From NCBI GenBank assembly GCA_963920635.1, contig OY987298.1, positions 140,900,257 through 140,964,256 on the forward strand: DNA of 64,000 bases, given 5' to 3'. The translations under genes were made by a program, and so were the position numbers. Source of the stretch: Pseudeuparius sepicola (lineage: Eukaryota; Arthropoda; Insecta; Coleoptera; Anthribidae). Below, piece by piece: positions 33,061 to 44,166 of this stretch. The notes under the pieces are model-generated. The model searched no databases, was not told where the DNA came from, and worked only from the letters and a program-made list of their open reading frames with translations. The first letter of the stretch is position 1. Each line of letters starts with the position of its first letter.

Positions 33061-34034
33061 TAATATTTTTTTCTAAATTAGGAAAATATTGTAAAATACC
33101 ATATGAAGTTAAATCTTGTATAAATCGCACTAGAACGTGCCTACCTATATTAGACTACCTAGGCGATTTAAATAGGTAAATCAGTGTTCAAAGTACAAAT
33201 GAAAACAAGAAAAATACACAAGTTTACCAACATAGAGAAAAATAAAGTCATGTTTAATTCTTTAAATAGGTTCCCCTAATTTGAAATATGTTTTATTTGA
33301 ACATCTTTTTTGTTCAGAAAATTCCCCTGTGACACGTTCAATATACAGGGTGGCTTATATAAGTGGCTCACTCAAAATATCTCGGTTATTTTTTTGACTA
33401 TATCTATAATATCTTTAAGGTAAAATAAAAAACGTTGGTAATGGAATCATTTTTTGACTATTTAATATTAAATTACAATATTTCGCACAACTCCCACAAT
33501 ATAGGTAACGACATATTTTCACTTTTTTGTTGCTTTTCATCTCATAGTAATCGTTCTCATTTACTTTGTTTCTCTAAAATAATTTCAAAATTCAATTTCT
33601 TGACTCCAAATATATAGAAAATGACTGCACGCACCCTCTCTCAACCACCCCCTTTTATAACAAGCTAAAAGATGCTCTTTAGTAACAATTATGTACAAAT
33701 TTCATTGGCCAAAGACTATTGTATTACGAAAACTAAATAATGTATATTTTCACTCCCATTTCCAATCATGCGCATAGAGTAATTTTGCCCAAAATCAACC
33801 AAATCATGGTATTACTGGCAAGATTATAGGCATGCCAAATTTGAAGCCAATATCGTAATCCGTTAGAAAGTTATCGTGGGGACACACTCACAGACAAACC
33901 AATTATTTGCCCGGTTTTGGATGTTTAATTTTAATTAATGAATAAAAAAATTTGGATTTTTTTGCCCAAACAATTCTTCCACTCACGTGGTGATGTGGAA
34001 ATGATAAGTGGCAAAGTTGAGTAGAAATAAAAAT
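33061..34034. other. No gene seen
   Basis: AT-rich. An ACAGGGTGGCTTATATAAGT stretch near 33344 looks like one end of a CAGGGTG element, but its partner was not found. The short ORF at 33435-33617 is not supported. Confidence 0.4.
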
Positions 34035-34121
34035 ACAGAAAGATTTTTAGTACCTGTAATAATTATAAATAATAAATGATGTTTAGTGGCATATCAGGTA
34101 AAGGATATCAATTGAAAAAAA

Positions 34122-34195
34122 TGGACTCCAGCCGGGACTTGAACCCGGGACTCCTACTGTGGCCGTAGGCACTTTAACCAACTAAGCTACCGGAG
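34122..34195 (-). tRNA. tRNA-like sequence inside the composite element, unit 1
   Basis: On the minus strand the acceptor halves CTCCGGT and GCTGGAG pair with wobbles. The D-arm region is CTTAGTTGGTTAAAG, the anticodon stem CCTAC/GTAGG is perfect around a GGCCACA loop, and the T arm CCGGG-TTCAAGT-CCCGG is canonical. TCCA follows the acceptor. The loop centre would read CCA, but position 33 is G, not U, so this is probably a SINE-type tRNA-derived head rather than a working tRNA gene. Confidence 0.6.
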
Positions 34196-34244
34196 ATATG
34201 GGTTCCATCGGCTAGGTGTTATTTATTCCAATTGATATATAGTT

Positions 34245-34289
34245 AGTAGCGGTGAGATGTAGAAGACTTCGGCGTCTTCTACAGCTACT
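34245..34289. ncRNA. Conserved hairpin in the tRNA-derived unit
   Basis: AGTAGC pairs with GCTACT; a 7-base bulge GGTGAGA follows; then TGTAGAAGAC pairs perfectly with GTCTTCTACA around TTCGGC. It repeats in unit 2 (about 34655-34699). No known RNA family is assigned. Confidence 0.4.
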
Positions 34290-34531
34290 AGAAGGGGTTA
34301 GAGGGTGTAGGGAAACCATTCATTATTGTTGGTTATGTGAACTTTCTATTTGTTCATCAACCCACAAAATTCGACATATAGCGACTTAATGCAAGTATCG
34401 AACGTGGAAATTCTAACCTACAATGTCAAAGCCAGAATATGAAACACAGAAAGATTTTTAGTACCTGTAATAATTATAAATAATAAATGATGTTTAGTGG
34501 CATATCAGGTAAGGATATCAATTGAAAAAAA

Positions 34532-34605
34532 TGGACTCCAGCCGGGACTTGAACCCGGGACTCCTACTGTGGCCGTAGGCACTTTAACCAACTAAGCTAC
34601 CGGAG
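34532..34605 (-). tRNA. tRNA-like sequence, unit 2
   Basis: Identical in all arms to the unit 1 copy. The third unit keeps only the T arm and 3' acceptor half, in two opposed copies around the palindrome centre near 34982. Confidence 0.6.
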
Positions 34606-35111
34606 ATATGGGTTCCATCGGCTAGGTGTTATTTATTCCAATTGATATATAGTTAGTAGCGGTGAGATGTAGAAGACTTCGGCGTCTTCTACAGCTACTA
34701 GAAGGGGTTAGAGGGTGTAGGGAAACCATTCATTATTGTTGGTTATGTGAACTTTCTATTTGTTCATCAACCCACAAAATTCGACATATAGCGACTTAAT
34801 GCAAGTATCGAACGTGGAAATTCTAACCTACAATGTCAAAGCCAGAATATGAAACACAGAAAGATTTTTAGTACCTGTAATAATTATAAATAATAAATGA
34901 TGTTTAGTGGCATATCAGGTAAGGATATCAATTGAAAAAAATGGACTCCAGCCGGGACTTGAACCCGGGACTCCTACTGTTACTGTCCCGGGTTCAAGTC
35001 CCGGCTGGAGTCCATTTTTTTCAATTGATATCCTTACCTGATATGCCACTAAACATCATTTATTATTTATAATTATTACAGGTACTAAAAATCTTTCTGA
35101 GAAATAAAAAT

Positions 35112-35502
35112 GTCATAAACCTCATTCACTTCCGTAGTTTAGTAATAGGAGAAGCTTAATGTTAAACAATCTGTTATGAATACAGAAAAAGCATATCTGA
35201 ACGACTTTTTACTAAAAGTTTTTAATTATTGTCAACTGTTTTACATCTATATTAATTTTCTGCCCGAATTTATTATTGAATTTGCGAATAGCATACCGGG
35301 TCTTTTTATATCGCGATTGAAACGTGATTTATTTAAAAGTGCCTAAAGTGAAGGGGTAATAGAAAGTGGAATTTTTCTCTAAAAAAACTGTAAAATGGCA
35401 TATTAGAAAAATATGTTACAATAATAGTGAAGACAAAGATAGTAAGTACTCTGCCACTAATTTTGAAAAACCACCAATAGGAAATTTTGTGGTCAAGCCA
35501 TA
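35112..35502. other. Unassigned, one weak ORF
   Basis: A 71-residue ORF (35366-35581, MEFFSKKTVKWHIRKICYNN...) runs into the start of the 35.5-kb repeat. Its first half has protein-like composition, but no family is recognised. Confidence 0.3.
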
Positions 35503-36520
35503 TACCTACAGCAACCTATACCGCTCAACAGAGACTTTCGACTTCGACCGGGGCACCTTTATCTATGGACCGGGGGAATAATTTGACGTCCATTTCTAAC
35601 CCTAAATCAGGCGAGAAATTTAAAATAATTTATACGGGTAGGTTCCATAAATAATGTAATGTCTTGGTTGTCGTTTTGTGTAAAATGGAAATTTTAGTTT
35701 AAATTACAACATAGGTCCAAGATTTTTGTTGGTTTTGGTTTTGTAGGCTGAGAAATTATACAACTTAATCAAAACAACATATTTTAATCATCATAAAGAT
35801 AACTAATTTAATTATTATTGTACATTATACCTTATACAATAGCTACACTATAAATAATTACTTATAAAAAAACATGAAAATATTTTTTATTTCTAGCAAT
35901 TTCATACAATATTACTTGGAATAATTATTTCTTTGGATACTTTTAATAATAATAAAATATTTTCCAGGAACATATCTATATGTACCTATTTCTGAATTTT
36001 TAGGCGGCTACTTTTATTCCTTGGAACTTTTTCTTTTTGGTTGTTTAAAAAATACAAGCAAAAGAAAACTTGGTAACTTCAACTTATACCACTTTAATCT
36101 TTGCTTCAAAAATCCAAGTGAAGTGATTTCTAATTACTCTCTTCTTTGATAAGCTTCAATAATTTTGCTTTAGCAAAAAATTATTCCTATTTACTTATCA
36201 CCTATCTATGGATTGTAATTTCACAATATGAATGCAAAAGTCTCTTCGCATTTTTACAATGCTTTACCAAGTCATTTTTTGATCTCATAAATATGAAAAC
36301 GAAAAGCTATTAACCGTAAAAAATATAAAGAAGCAATCGCGATTAAAAACTAAAAACGCATCTCTCAAAAAAGAGCATGTCACGCTGACTTTTATGATTT
36401 TACCGGCGCCTTCAAAAATATATATGCAATATCATTCATACAGTATAAAACAATTTAAACAAAGAATAAAGTAGCCACCATTTGCGCAATAGGGCCAAAA
36501 GCGGTATAATATGTTAATAT
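35503..36520. repeat. Repeat pair member 1 (deleted copy of 46393-47792)
   Basis: Shares CCATATACCTA, GCAACCTATACCGC and most of the following kilobase with the 46-kb copy. About 210 bp (the coding-like segment) and a 70-bp stretch near the right end are absent here. The junction at about 36170 reads AATTTTGC-TTTAGCAAAAAATT. Confidence 0.75.
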
Positions 36521-36916
36521 CATTGAAATGACAAGTAGATGGAAGGAGTGTAGAGAGAGAAACTGGCAGCCAAACTTGAGTAAGTGAAATAGTAAATAAA
36601 TCAGCTGATTCCGGCAAAAACCACATAAGACAAAATAGGTGTTTGTCCTAACTTTATAATTTTGTGTCCTGTGCTTCAAACGAGTTCCGTTGTCAAACGT
36701 CATTTTAATTTTCCTTCTGTCCCAAGTCCCAATACGAATAGGAGTAATTTTATTGTATTATTTATATTTGATTTGAGTTCGTGTCGTGGTGGCAGTTTCG
36801 TATAAAACGGCGTTGAGTTTTCTTAGTTGGTGTTTGGTTCTTTAGATCGGAGAGAAAATTTGATTTAGCTATGTGGCTATATTCTTTCTGTTTAAGTTGT
36901 AAATTACAAAAAAAAC
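36521..36916. other. No gene seen
   Basis: Spacer before the THAP relic. No repeat partner identified. Confidence 0.4.
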
Positions 36917-37215
36917 TCCTGTTGTGTATTTGGATGTACCTACCAAACGGGGCGGAAAGAATAAGAATAGTGGGGTTTATTTTCATTCGTAAGTCTTAAA
37001 AATCTTTGCTAATAACTTTGCAGTTTTCCAAGAGATAAGGTGATATTAGAGACAAGTGGATTGCAGCAATAAGAAGGAAAAATTTTGTAGTCTACAAGTA
37101 TTTACTTGCATTTGTAGTCAACAATTTATTGAGAGCAATTATTTCATAGAGAATTTTGGGCAGCGCAAACTTAAAAAGTATGTAATTACTACAGTTTTTT
37201 ATTTTCCAAGTCCCT
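36917..37215 (+). pseudogene. Near-complete THAP domain with a 35-bp intron
   Basis: The first exon reads SCCVFGC, then KNKNSGVYFHS and stops at a gtaagt donor (36989). CTAAT and a tttgcag acceptor follow (ending 37023). Joining restores SGVYFHSFPRDK, the THAP consensus. A 1-base shift then precedes RDKWIAAIRRKNF, and another frame gives ICSQQFIESNYFIENFGQRK, where Q replaces the zinc-binding histidine. The domain is recognisable from end to end but broken by frameshifts. It could be a P-like transposase N-terminus or a host THAP gene. Confidence 0.7.
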
Positions 37216-37971
37216 ATCAAGGGAACAACTGGCAAAATATTGTGCTAATGAACCTAGCTCTTCGTAGTCAAAGATGGAATTAATCTTGAGGTTCTGGTCC
37301 CTTTAATAAGGTAATTATTTGTAATTATTTTTGTTAGATGCCTAAACAATATAAAATATATATAAAAATATGTAAAAGCTACCTGTCTTACATGCTTTTC
37401 CTGTTAAATTGAATTTTAAAATTAATAGATCAATTAAGATAAGTAATTAATGTTGAAAATGTATACCTTATCCTAGATATTTTGTCGCCTTTATTTTAAA
37501 ATAAACTTTTATTTTGTAATTTGTATTTTATTTGTCTCAATTTACTTCCAGGTACATACAATTGCCATGTAGGTAATTTTCTTAATCAATTCACTACTTT
37601 TTTCTGTGCAATATTTACATAATTGTGGCTATATAGAAAAATTCTCATTCCTACAAACAAGCCCCGAATTTCGGAATACAGATCATACAATAAAGAGAAT
37701 TACGGAACATTCCCATTAAATTCGGCCATTAATATGCAACATCCCTATATACCTCCTTTGCCTGGATCAGCTGACACGTTCATTAGGCGTCCTTGTCTTA
37801 CTTATTGCCATTTGAAACCTATCTCTCTCTAGAGTTGGCTGCCCCAAACAACAATGAAAGTGGTACCTGTGCGACTTCCATTGTACTTATCAATTCGATG
37901 TATGTTAATATACAGGTAAATGTGGGTCAAACACATCTAGTGTCAGGTGTGGGATAGATGTAGCGTGCAGA
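37216..37971. other. No gene seen
   Basis: AT-rich; AATAAA-like signals near 37500. The ORF at 37623-37832 is not supported by any domain. Confidence 0.35.
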
Positions 37972-38514
37972 TTAAGTGCACGGCCACACATAACGCGGAC
38001 GGCGGACCGGAGAGCAGGGCGGAAAGCGGAGAGTAGTGCGGGTAGTGTCCACACAGTCAGCGGATTGTGACAGCTTTGAAAGGCGTATTGCGCAGAGAGG
38101 TTGGAAGTAAAGTGGAAACATTGAAAAGTCGAACTCCATAGAAACAACTACAAAAATATCGATTTTTCTACATTATTTTTATGTGAAAATTGGCAACTCA
38201 AATTTCGGATTTTGCAAAATAAACGTGCAGTGTGGGTACATGAAATAAACCTAAGCATAGAAACACTTGGTGAATTCCATCATCTGTACAAAAATAATTT
38301 TGGAAATCTCGACCCAAAGTTTGTCTGAAACACCTCGGTTGTAGTGATGTGCATTAGTTATGTCCCATAGGGGTTTGCGACTAAAAACTCCACTAATTAG
38401 CATTTCGCAATCCATATTGTTGATTATTAAGTAGGTATACAGTGTGTCCCACTTAAGAACTGACCACCCCTGTAAAGTTGGATAAAGCTTCAAAAATTGC
38501 ATTAAATGTACTTA

Positions 38515-39597
38515 CAGGGTGTCCCAAATAGTTTGCCTACCCCTAGATCTCAGGAAGCGTAAGAGATACGAAAAAAACTTGAATACAAAAGTTGTAAGGT
38601 TGGCAGTGGACGTAACCTCTCTTTTATTTTCACATATACAGGGCGATTCGTATTTTCAGGACAAAAACAAAATATTTAGATTTTGACGATTGCATTAATC
38701 CTTTGGAATATTTGCTATCTCCATGAAATTTGCTACAGAACCTTTTTTGTTTTGTATTTTGGGTGCAGCGTTGCCAAGATATCGAATTTTTCTTGTAATT
38801 TAGGGACTTCGTGGAGGTTATGGAAACTGAATGCTGTATCTTTATTTTAATAGATATCAAAGATATATTTTAGCCGAAGTATGACAGCACAACCGTGTGT
38901 GGTGTGGTATGTCGAAATTGGTTTTTGCGTATACAGTGTGTTCATAACAGGCTCTCAAAATCGGATAATTTCAAACAGCAATAACTTTTTTTTTTTTCAA
39001 ATGGAATGACCCATATTTCTATAGTTTGTTGGATGCCGGCGTCCAAGCCCCACATTTTATGTAAATAACATTCTATACCAAAAACTACCCGTTTTCGAGA
39101 TATTTAGTATTTAAGAAAATTTCTTTGCATTTTTCATTCAGGTGAGAAGGTTTTATCAAGCAAGCCATAACTATTTTTCCAGGCAGTGGCAGAAATAATT
39201 CTCATTTTAGATAATACGGGAAATAAAATTCCTATACCCGTATACAGTATGTCCACGGATAGACATCCCAAGAGGACAAATGGACCAAAAATTTCATTTT
39301 TCGACAAAAAGTCATTCTTGATAAGTTTCTGCTTCTCGAAAAAATATGGTCCACGAAGAGAATTTTCGATTTTTTTATACAGGGTGGCCAAAAAATACAA
39401 AAACATGAAATGCGATCAAGAATAAACTGCCTTTATTTTTAAAAATATCAAAAACTTTTACTTAGAAAAGTTGTTTAAAATTAAAAGATGTGTCCGATTG
39501 TCACTTTTCAAATAAATCAGCCAACTCCGTTTTTTTATTTCCAAGTGTGAAATTTCCTGACATCCAGGGGGTAGGACAAACTATTTGGGACACGCTG
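38515..39597. mobile_element. TIR element CAGGGTGTCCCAAATAG, nested
   Basis: TA at 38513-38514 and 39598-39599. The ends are CAGGGTGTCCCAAATAGTTT and complement (right end CACGCTG). Further internal element-like starts (ACAGGGCGATTCG near 38637, ACAGTGTGTTCATAAC near 38934, ACAGTATGTCCACGG near 39244) indicate more insertions inside. No transposase was found. Confidence 0.75.
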
Positions 39598-40157
39598 TAC
39601 CTCGTGCCTTAAATTCATGGCCCACTGGGACGGTGTTTTTGTGCTGAAATTTCTAAAAGTACTATTAGGGATTTTTTAGAGGAAAATCAATGCCGGATTC
39701 TTATTCAACGTTGTTCGAAACCCAAACGTACCGATTTGCATTACCATAGCTCTACAGGGTGTTTCAAAATTTTTAGTGTCCCACTTAATTTGTGTCCACC
39801 CCTGTAAAATTTTTATTTTTAGCACGATTTCATAAACTTTTTTTTTGTTGGATAGAGCTTCGATAATGGCATTAAATGCATAATTCAGGTGCCTCGTGCG
39901 TTACATTCATGGCCCACTGAGACGAAGTTTTAGTGCTGAAATTTCGAGAAGTACTATAGGGACTTTTTTAGAGAAAAATTGATGCTAGATTTTTATTCAA
40001 CGTTGTTGGAAAAGAATATGAGTTCCCCATGAATATTTTAGTGACCCACTTACCAGAAATTAAGAAAATTAATATCAAATTGGTACGTTATTGTTTGGAA
40101 CCTCTCACTGCATATAAGAATCCGGCCTTACTTTTCCTTTTAATTTTTTTGGAACAC

Positions 40158-41019
40158 CCTGTGGAGCTATGGTAATGCAAATTGGTACGTTTGGGTTTCC
40201 AACAACGCTGAACAAGAAATCGCCATTAATTTTCCTCTAAAAAATCCCTAATAGTACTTCTCGAAATTTCAGCACTAAATCACCGTCTCAGTGGGCCATG
40301 AATTTAACGCACGAGGCACCTGAATTATGCATTTAATGCCATTTTTAAAGCTCTACTCAACAAAAAGTTTATGAAAATCAAGCTATAAATAAAAATTTTA
40401 CGAGGGTGGTCAGCCCTTAAGTGTGGCAATAAAAATTTTGAAACTCCCAGTAGAGCTACGGCAAAGAAAATTGGTACGTTTGGGTTTCGAACAATGCTGA
40501 ATAAGAATCTGGCATTAATTTTCCTCTAAAACATCCGTAATAGTACTTCTTGAAATTTCAGCACTAAAACACCGTCTCAGTGGGCCATGAATTGAACGCA
40601 CGAGTCATCTGAATTATGCATTTAATGCCATTTTTAAAGCTCTACCCAACAAAAAAAAGTTTATGAAAATCGGGCTATAAATAAAAATTTTACGGGGGTG
40701 GTCAGCCCTTAAGTGTGGCAATACAATTTTTGAAACTCCCTGTAGAGCTACGGCAATGCAAATTGGTACGTTTGGGTTTCGAACAATGCTGAATAAGAGT
40801 TTGGCATTAATTTTCCTCTAAAAAAAATCCCTAATAGTACTTCTCGAAATTTCAGCACTAAAACACCGTCTCATTGGACCATGACTTTAACACACGAAGC
40901 ATCTGAATTATGTGTTTGATGACATTTTTGAAGCTCTATCCAACAAAAAAAAGTTTATGAAAATCGAGCTTTAAATATAAATTTTACAGGGGTGGTCAGT
41001 CCTTAAGTGGGACACACTG
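40158..41019. repeat. Three tandem ~290-bp repeats
   Basis: Starts near 40158, 40449 and 40741. Shared landmarks are AAATTGGTACGTTTGGGTTT, CGAAATTTCAGCACTAAA and GGGGTGGTCAG. The right end of the last copy is the TIR of the 38440-41019 element, so the duplication involves terminal sequence. Confidence 0.8.
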
Positions 41020-41203
41020 TATATAAGAATACAACGCTCTATTTTCGAGGTTAAGTACGGGCCAATACGCCGGAAAATGTCAAACTGACTTGAACGCTCC
41101 GCTACCAGCGAGCAAACACGCCTACGCTTACTCTCCGCTCCCCTCTCCGCGGTATGTGCGGACACGATACTAGGCTTCCTGTTGTTTTGAAAGCTCCGCT
41201 ACC

Positions 41204-42854
41204 CAAGGGCGCCCATAGAAAATATTTTAGGGGGGGGCAAAATTATCTCATCTAACCTTGTTCTTTTTAGAACAACCTAGCTCTGAATCGATAATTGGTT
41301 TATGTGATTGTGGCTCAGTTAAATTTTGTATAAAATATTTCAGGCGTTTGTTTTATACAGGGTGTCCCGAAATTAGCCTGCCATAATTTACCAGCGTGTT
41401 CTACGACCTAAAAAATGAAAAAAGTTCCTATGAACATGGCCTCAAAAATGCCCCCTAATGGGGCTATAGCCCCCGAAAGGGGCAGTTTCACAAACGGGTT
41501 TCTATAAATATTTCTAGAACAAACAAAGATAAAATTCTGAAATTTGGTATGTGATGTTCCTGTGAGATTTGACATTTACCGAGGTAGCGATAGTTAGACA
41601 TTCTTAATCTAGGGGTTCAGGAGTTAAAATTACCCCAAAATTTTTTTTGTATACTTCCTTCCAGATTTCTTGCAAAATTATGAAAGTTGAAGGTATTATA
41701 CGAAGAAAAGGTGCTCTTGTTGAACTTCGATAGCATGCATCGTTTTCCAGTAAACTCGTTTTGAAAATTTTTTTGCAGTGCCATGAAAATGCCTATTAGA
41801 AATTAGCCTGCCATAATCTACCACCACGTTTTTTGATACAAAAAAATGAAAAAAGTTCCTATAAGCATGGCCTCAAAAAAGTCCCTAAGAGGGCATAGCC
41901 CCCGAAATGGACACTTTGGCAAACGGTTTTTTCTAAATATTTCCAGAACGAACAAAGATAAAATTATGAAATTTGGTGTGTGATATATCTGTGAGATTTG
42001 ACGTTTACCGAGGTAGAGAAAGTTTGAAAGTTTGACATTCTTCATCATAGGCGTCCCAAATAAGGGGGGTCAAGGGGTTAAAAATATCCCAAAATTTTTT
42101 CGGCGCTTTTTTCATGGTTTATTCTCCCAGGTAGGTCACCTACCAAATTTCAGAATTTTATCTTTGCTCGTTCTGGAAATATTTAGAAAAACCGTTTGCC
42201 AAAGTTTCCATTTCGGGAGCTATAGCCCTCTTAGGGGGCACTTTAAGGCCATGTTTATAGGAACTTTTTCATTTTTTTGGGTCGCAGAACACGCTGGTAA
42301 AATATGGCAGGCTAATTTGTAATACGCATTTTCATGGCCCTCTGCAAAAAAAATTTCAATACGATTTTACTAGAAAACGGTGCGCGCTATCAAAGTTCAA
42401 CAAGAGCACAATTTTTTCGTAGAATACCCTGAAATCTTATAATTTCGCAATAAATTTGGGGAAAAAGCACACACAAAATATTTAGGGTATTTTTAACCCC
42501 TTAACCCCCCATTTAGGACGCCTATGATTAAGAATGTCTAACTATCGCTACCCCGGCAAATCTCATATCTCACAGGCACATCACCTACCAAATTTTAGAA
42601 TGTTACCTTGGTTCGTTCTGGAAAAATTTTGAAAAAACCGTTTGTGAAACTGCCCCTTTTCGGGGCTATAGCCCCATTAGGGGGAATTTTTAAGGCCATG
42701 TTTATAGGAACTTTTTTCATTTTTTTCAACCTAGGTGTATAATATACGATTTCCTCAATTATAATAATATAAAATATAACGCGAAGGGATTTTGAGAATC
42801 TCCAGGGGGGCACGCGCCCCCCCCCTTGCCCCCCCCCCCCTATGGGCGCCCATG
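41204..42854. mobile_element. hAT-type MITE with 8-bp target duplication
   Basis: Target duplication CCGCTACC (41196-41203 and 42855-42862). TIRs CAAGGGCGCCCATAG and complement of CATGGGCGCCCATAG differ at one base in 15. Long G or C runs sit just inside both ends. The interior contains a CAGGGTGTCCCG foldback from 41358: arms at 41358-41700 and about 42480-42740, with an inner inverted pair at about 41800-42020 and 42110-42330. No transposase. Confidence 0.85.
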
Positions 42855-42914
42855 CCGCTACCATCTCCGCCCTGTTTTCCGCTCAGCCGTCCACCTTACG
42901 TGTGGCCGTGCCTA

Positions 42915-43825
42915 AGTCGAATATTATCATATTGTTTAGTATTCAAATAAATCGCTCATAAAAGACACGAAATCAAGGTAAACTCTTTCAAATGGTAATG
43001 ATTTTTTGAGAACTGACCAAAAGCATCTACGCCAAAATTTACACGCCTTTTGTTTCCCTCCCGTCGAAGCACCGGCCGACCAACGGTCGACGTCACCGCG
43101 TGGTGGCGATGTCATAACCGGAAGGCCCGCCTTGCAGTCGGTGAAAGTACCTCGTCGAAATAAATGGGTCTCGCCGCGAGTGACCTTGAGCCGGTGCTGA
43201 CCCTATCGGTCGCGCGAGTTACGTGATCGACGCGCGTCTTCGTATCCGCCGCGACCTGCGTCGACGTCGACCCACAGGTTTGCCTACACAGGGGTAAAAT
43301 ACGATTGAGAGACAAATTCTTCCTAAGAAGTAAATCGTGGAATACATCAACTTGTCTACTGTTTGTAGATTTGACGGTATTGCCACGTGTTCATCCAAAT
43401 TATACTATTCGGGAGATACAGGGTGCAAAATTTAGATGGAATAATGGATACAACTTTTTAAATACCTACACATTGTATAAAAAAATGTTTGAGACAAAAG
43501 TTTTGCAGTTGATCTATCTTCATATTTTGGTGACCTTGAATTTTTTGGGAGCCAGTCATTTCGTTGCTATGACAACCAACTTTGTTTTTTTAAATTCATC
43601 ATACACTTTTCTGTTCAAATTTGGAATCAGCTCCTTTTTGTGCATACAAACATAATGTTTCATTGGGTTGCATAAAATTTTTTTTGAGAAATCTTATCTT
43701 ACCCCATGTGATTTTTTCTTGTGGGAGCACCTAAAATCGAGGGTGTGTAAAAATCGTCTCCAAAATATAGTTGAATTACAGCACATAAGAAACGAAATAG
43801 CGTTGATTCCTCCAGAATAGATTAA
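42915..43825. other. Unassigned, includes a CpG-rich island
   Basis: About 43060-43290 is strongly GC- and CpG-rich (for example GACGCGCGTCTTCGTATCCG) against AT-rich surroundings. It contains small ORFs on both strands but no recognisable exon. It might be a promoter-type island, an unknown exon or a repeat. The 116-residue ORF at 43305-43655 is hydrophobic and unsupported. Confidence 0.4.
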
Positions 43826-44162
43826 GAGGGGGTTGCCGACAGCGAAATTGAGGTTAGATTTCGTATTTTTTAAGTTGTATAGCATAAAATCTAATAACAT
43901 TTTACCTGGCAAAAATTTAGTACAAACATCTCTGTCTTCATTTTAATCATAAGATCTTAAAAGCATATGCACTGGAATTATTATTTTTACCAAGGTTTTC
44001 AGAACCTATAAAACAAAACACCGCTTTTAAAATGTTACGAATTAAATGAAGACAGAGATGTTTGTACTAAATTTTTGCCAGGTAAAATGTTATTAGATGT
44101 TATGCTATACAACTTAAAAAAATACGAAATCTTACGTCACTTTCGCTGTCGGCAACCCCCTC
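43826..44162. mobile_element. 337-bp MITE flanked by TTAA
   Basis: TTAA on both sides (43822-43825 and 44163-44166). Termini GAGGGGGTTGCCGACAGCG and complement; arms of about 130 bp meet near 43990. A second copy begins at 63803 and runs off the window. TTAA target duplication is typical of piggyBac-type elements, but these termini do not match canonical ones. Confidence 0.8.
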
Positions 44163-44166
44163 TTAA

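Larger units (their letters stand above)
34035..35099. mobile_element. Composite tRNA-derived element (two direct units plus inverted half)
   Basis: A 12-bp target duplication AGAAATAAAAAT (34023-34034 and 35100-35111) shows that the whole block inserted as one. Direct units begin at 34035, 34446 and 34856 (411 and 410 bp). The third breaks off inside the tRNA-like part and continues as its own inverted copy to 35099, making a hairpin with arms of about 117 bp. Both ends therefore read CAGAAAGATTTTTAGTACC inward. Each unit also has a strong hairpin (34245-34289). Confidence 0.88.
38440..41019. mobile_element. TIR element CAGTGTGTCCCACTTAAG
   Basis: TA at 38438-38439 and 41020-41021. The ends CAGTGTGTCCCACTTAAG and complement extend into ACCACCCCTGTAAA. 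The right part consists of three tandem copies of about 290 bp (40158, 40449, 40741), each ending with the ACAGGGGTGGTCAG-type sequence, and inverted copies of the same unit occur at 39600-40010. Another TIR element lies inside at 38515. Confidence 0.8.
37975..42914. mobile_element. Outer TIR element of a nested stack
   Basis: Left TTAAGTGCACGGCCACACAT and right complement of CTTAGGCACGGCCACACGTA; the arms continue through a GCGGA-rich stretch (about 50 bp). The original element is probably short. Nearly all of its length is later insertions: 38440-41019 and 41204-42854. Confidence 0.65.

Noticed and set aside
34122..34605. Functional tRNA genes (anticodon CCA)
   Set aside because: They lie in a dispersed composite element, lack U33 and are repeated with flanking SINE-like sequence, so they are treated as tRNA-derived.
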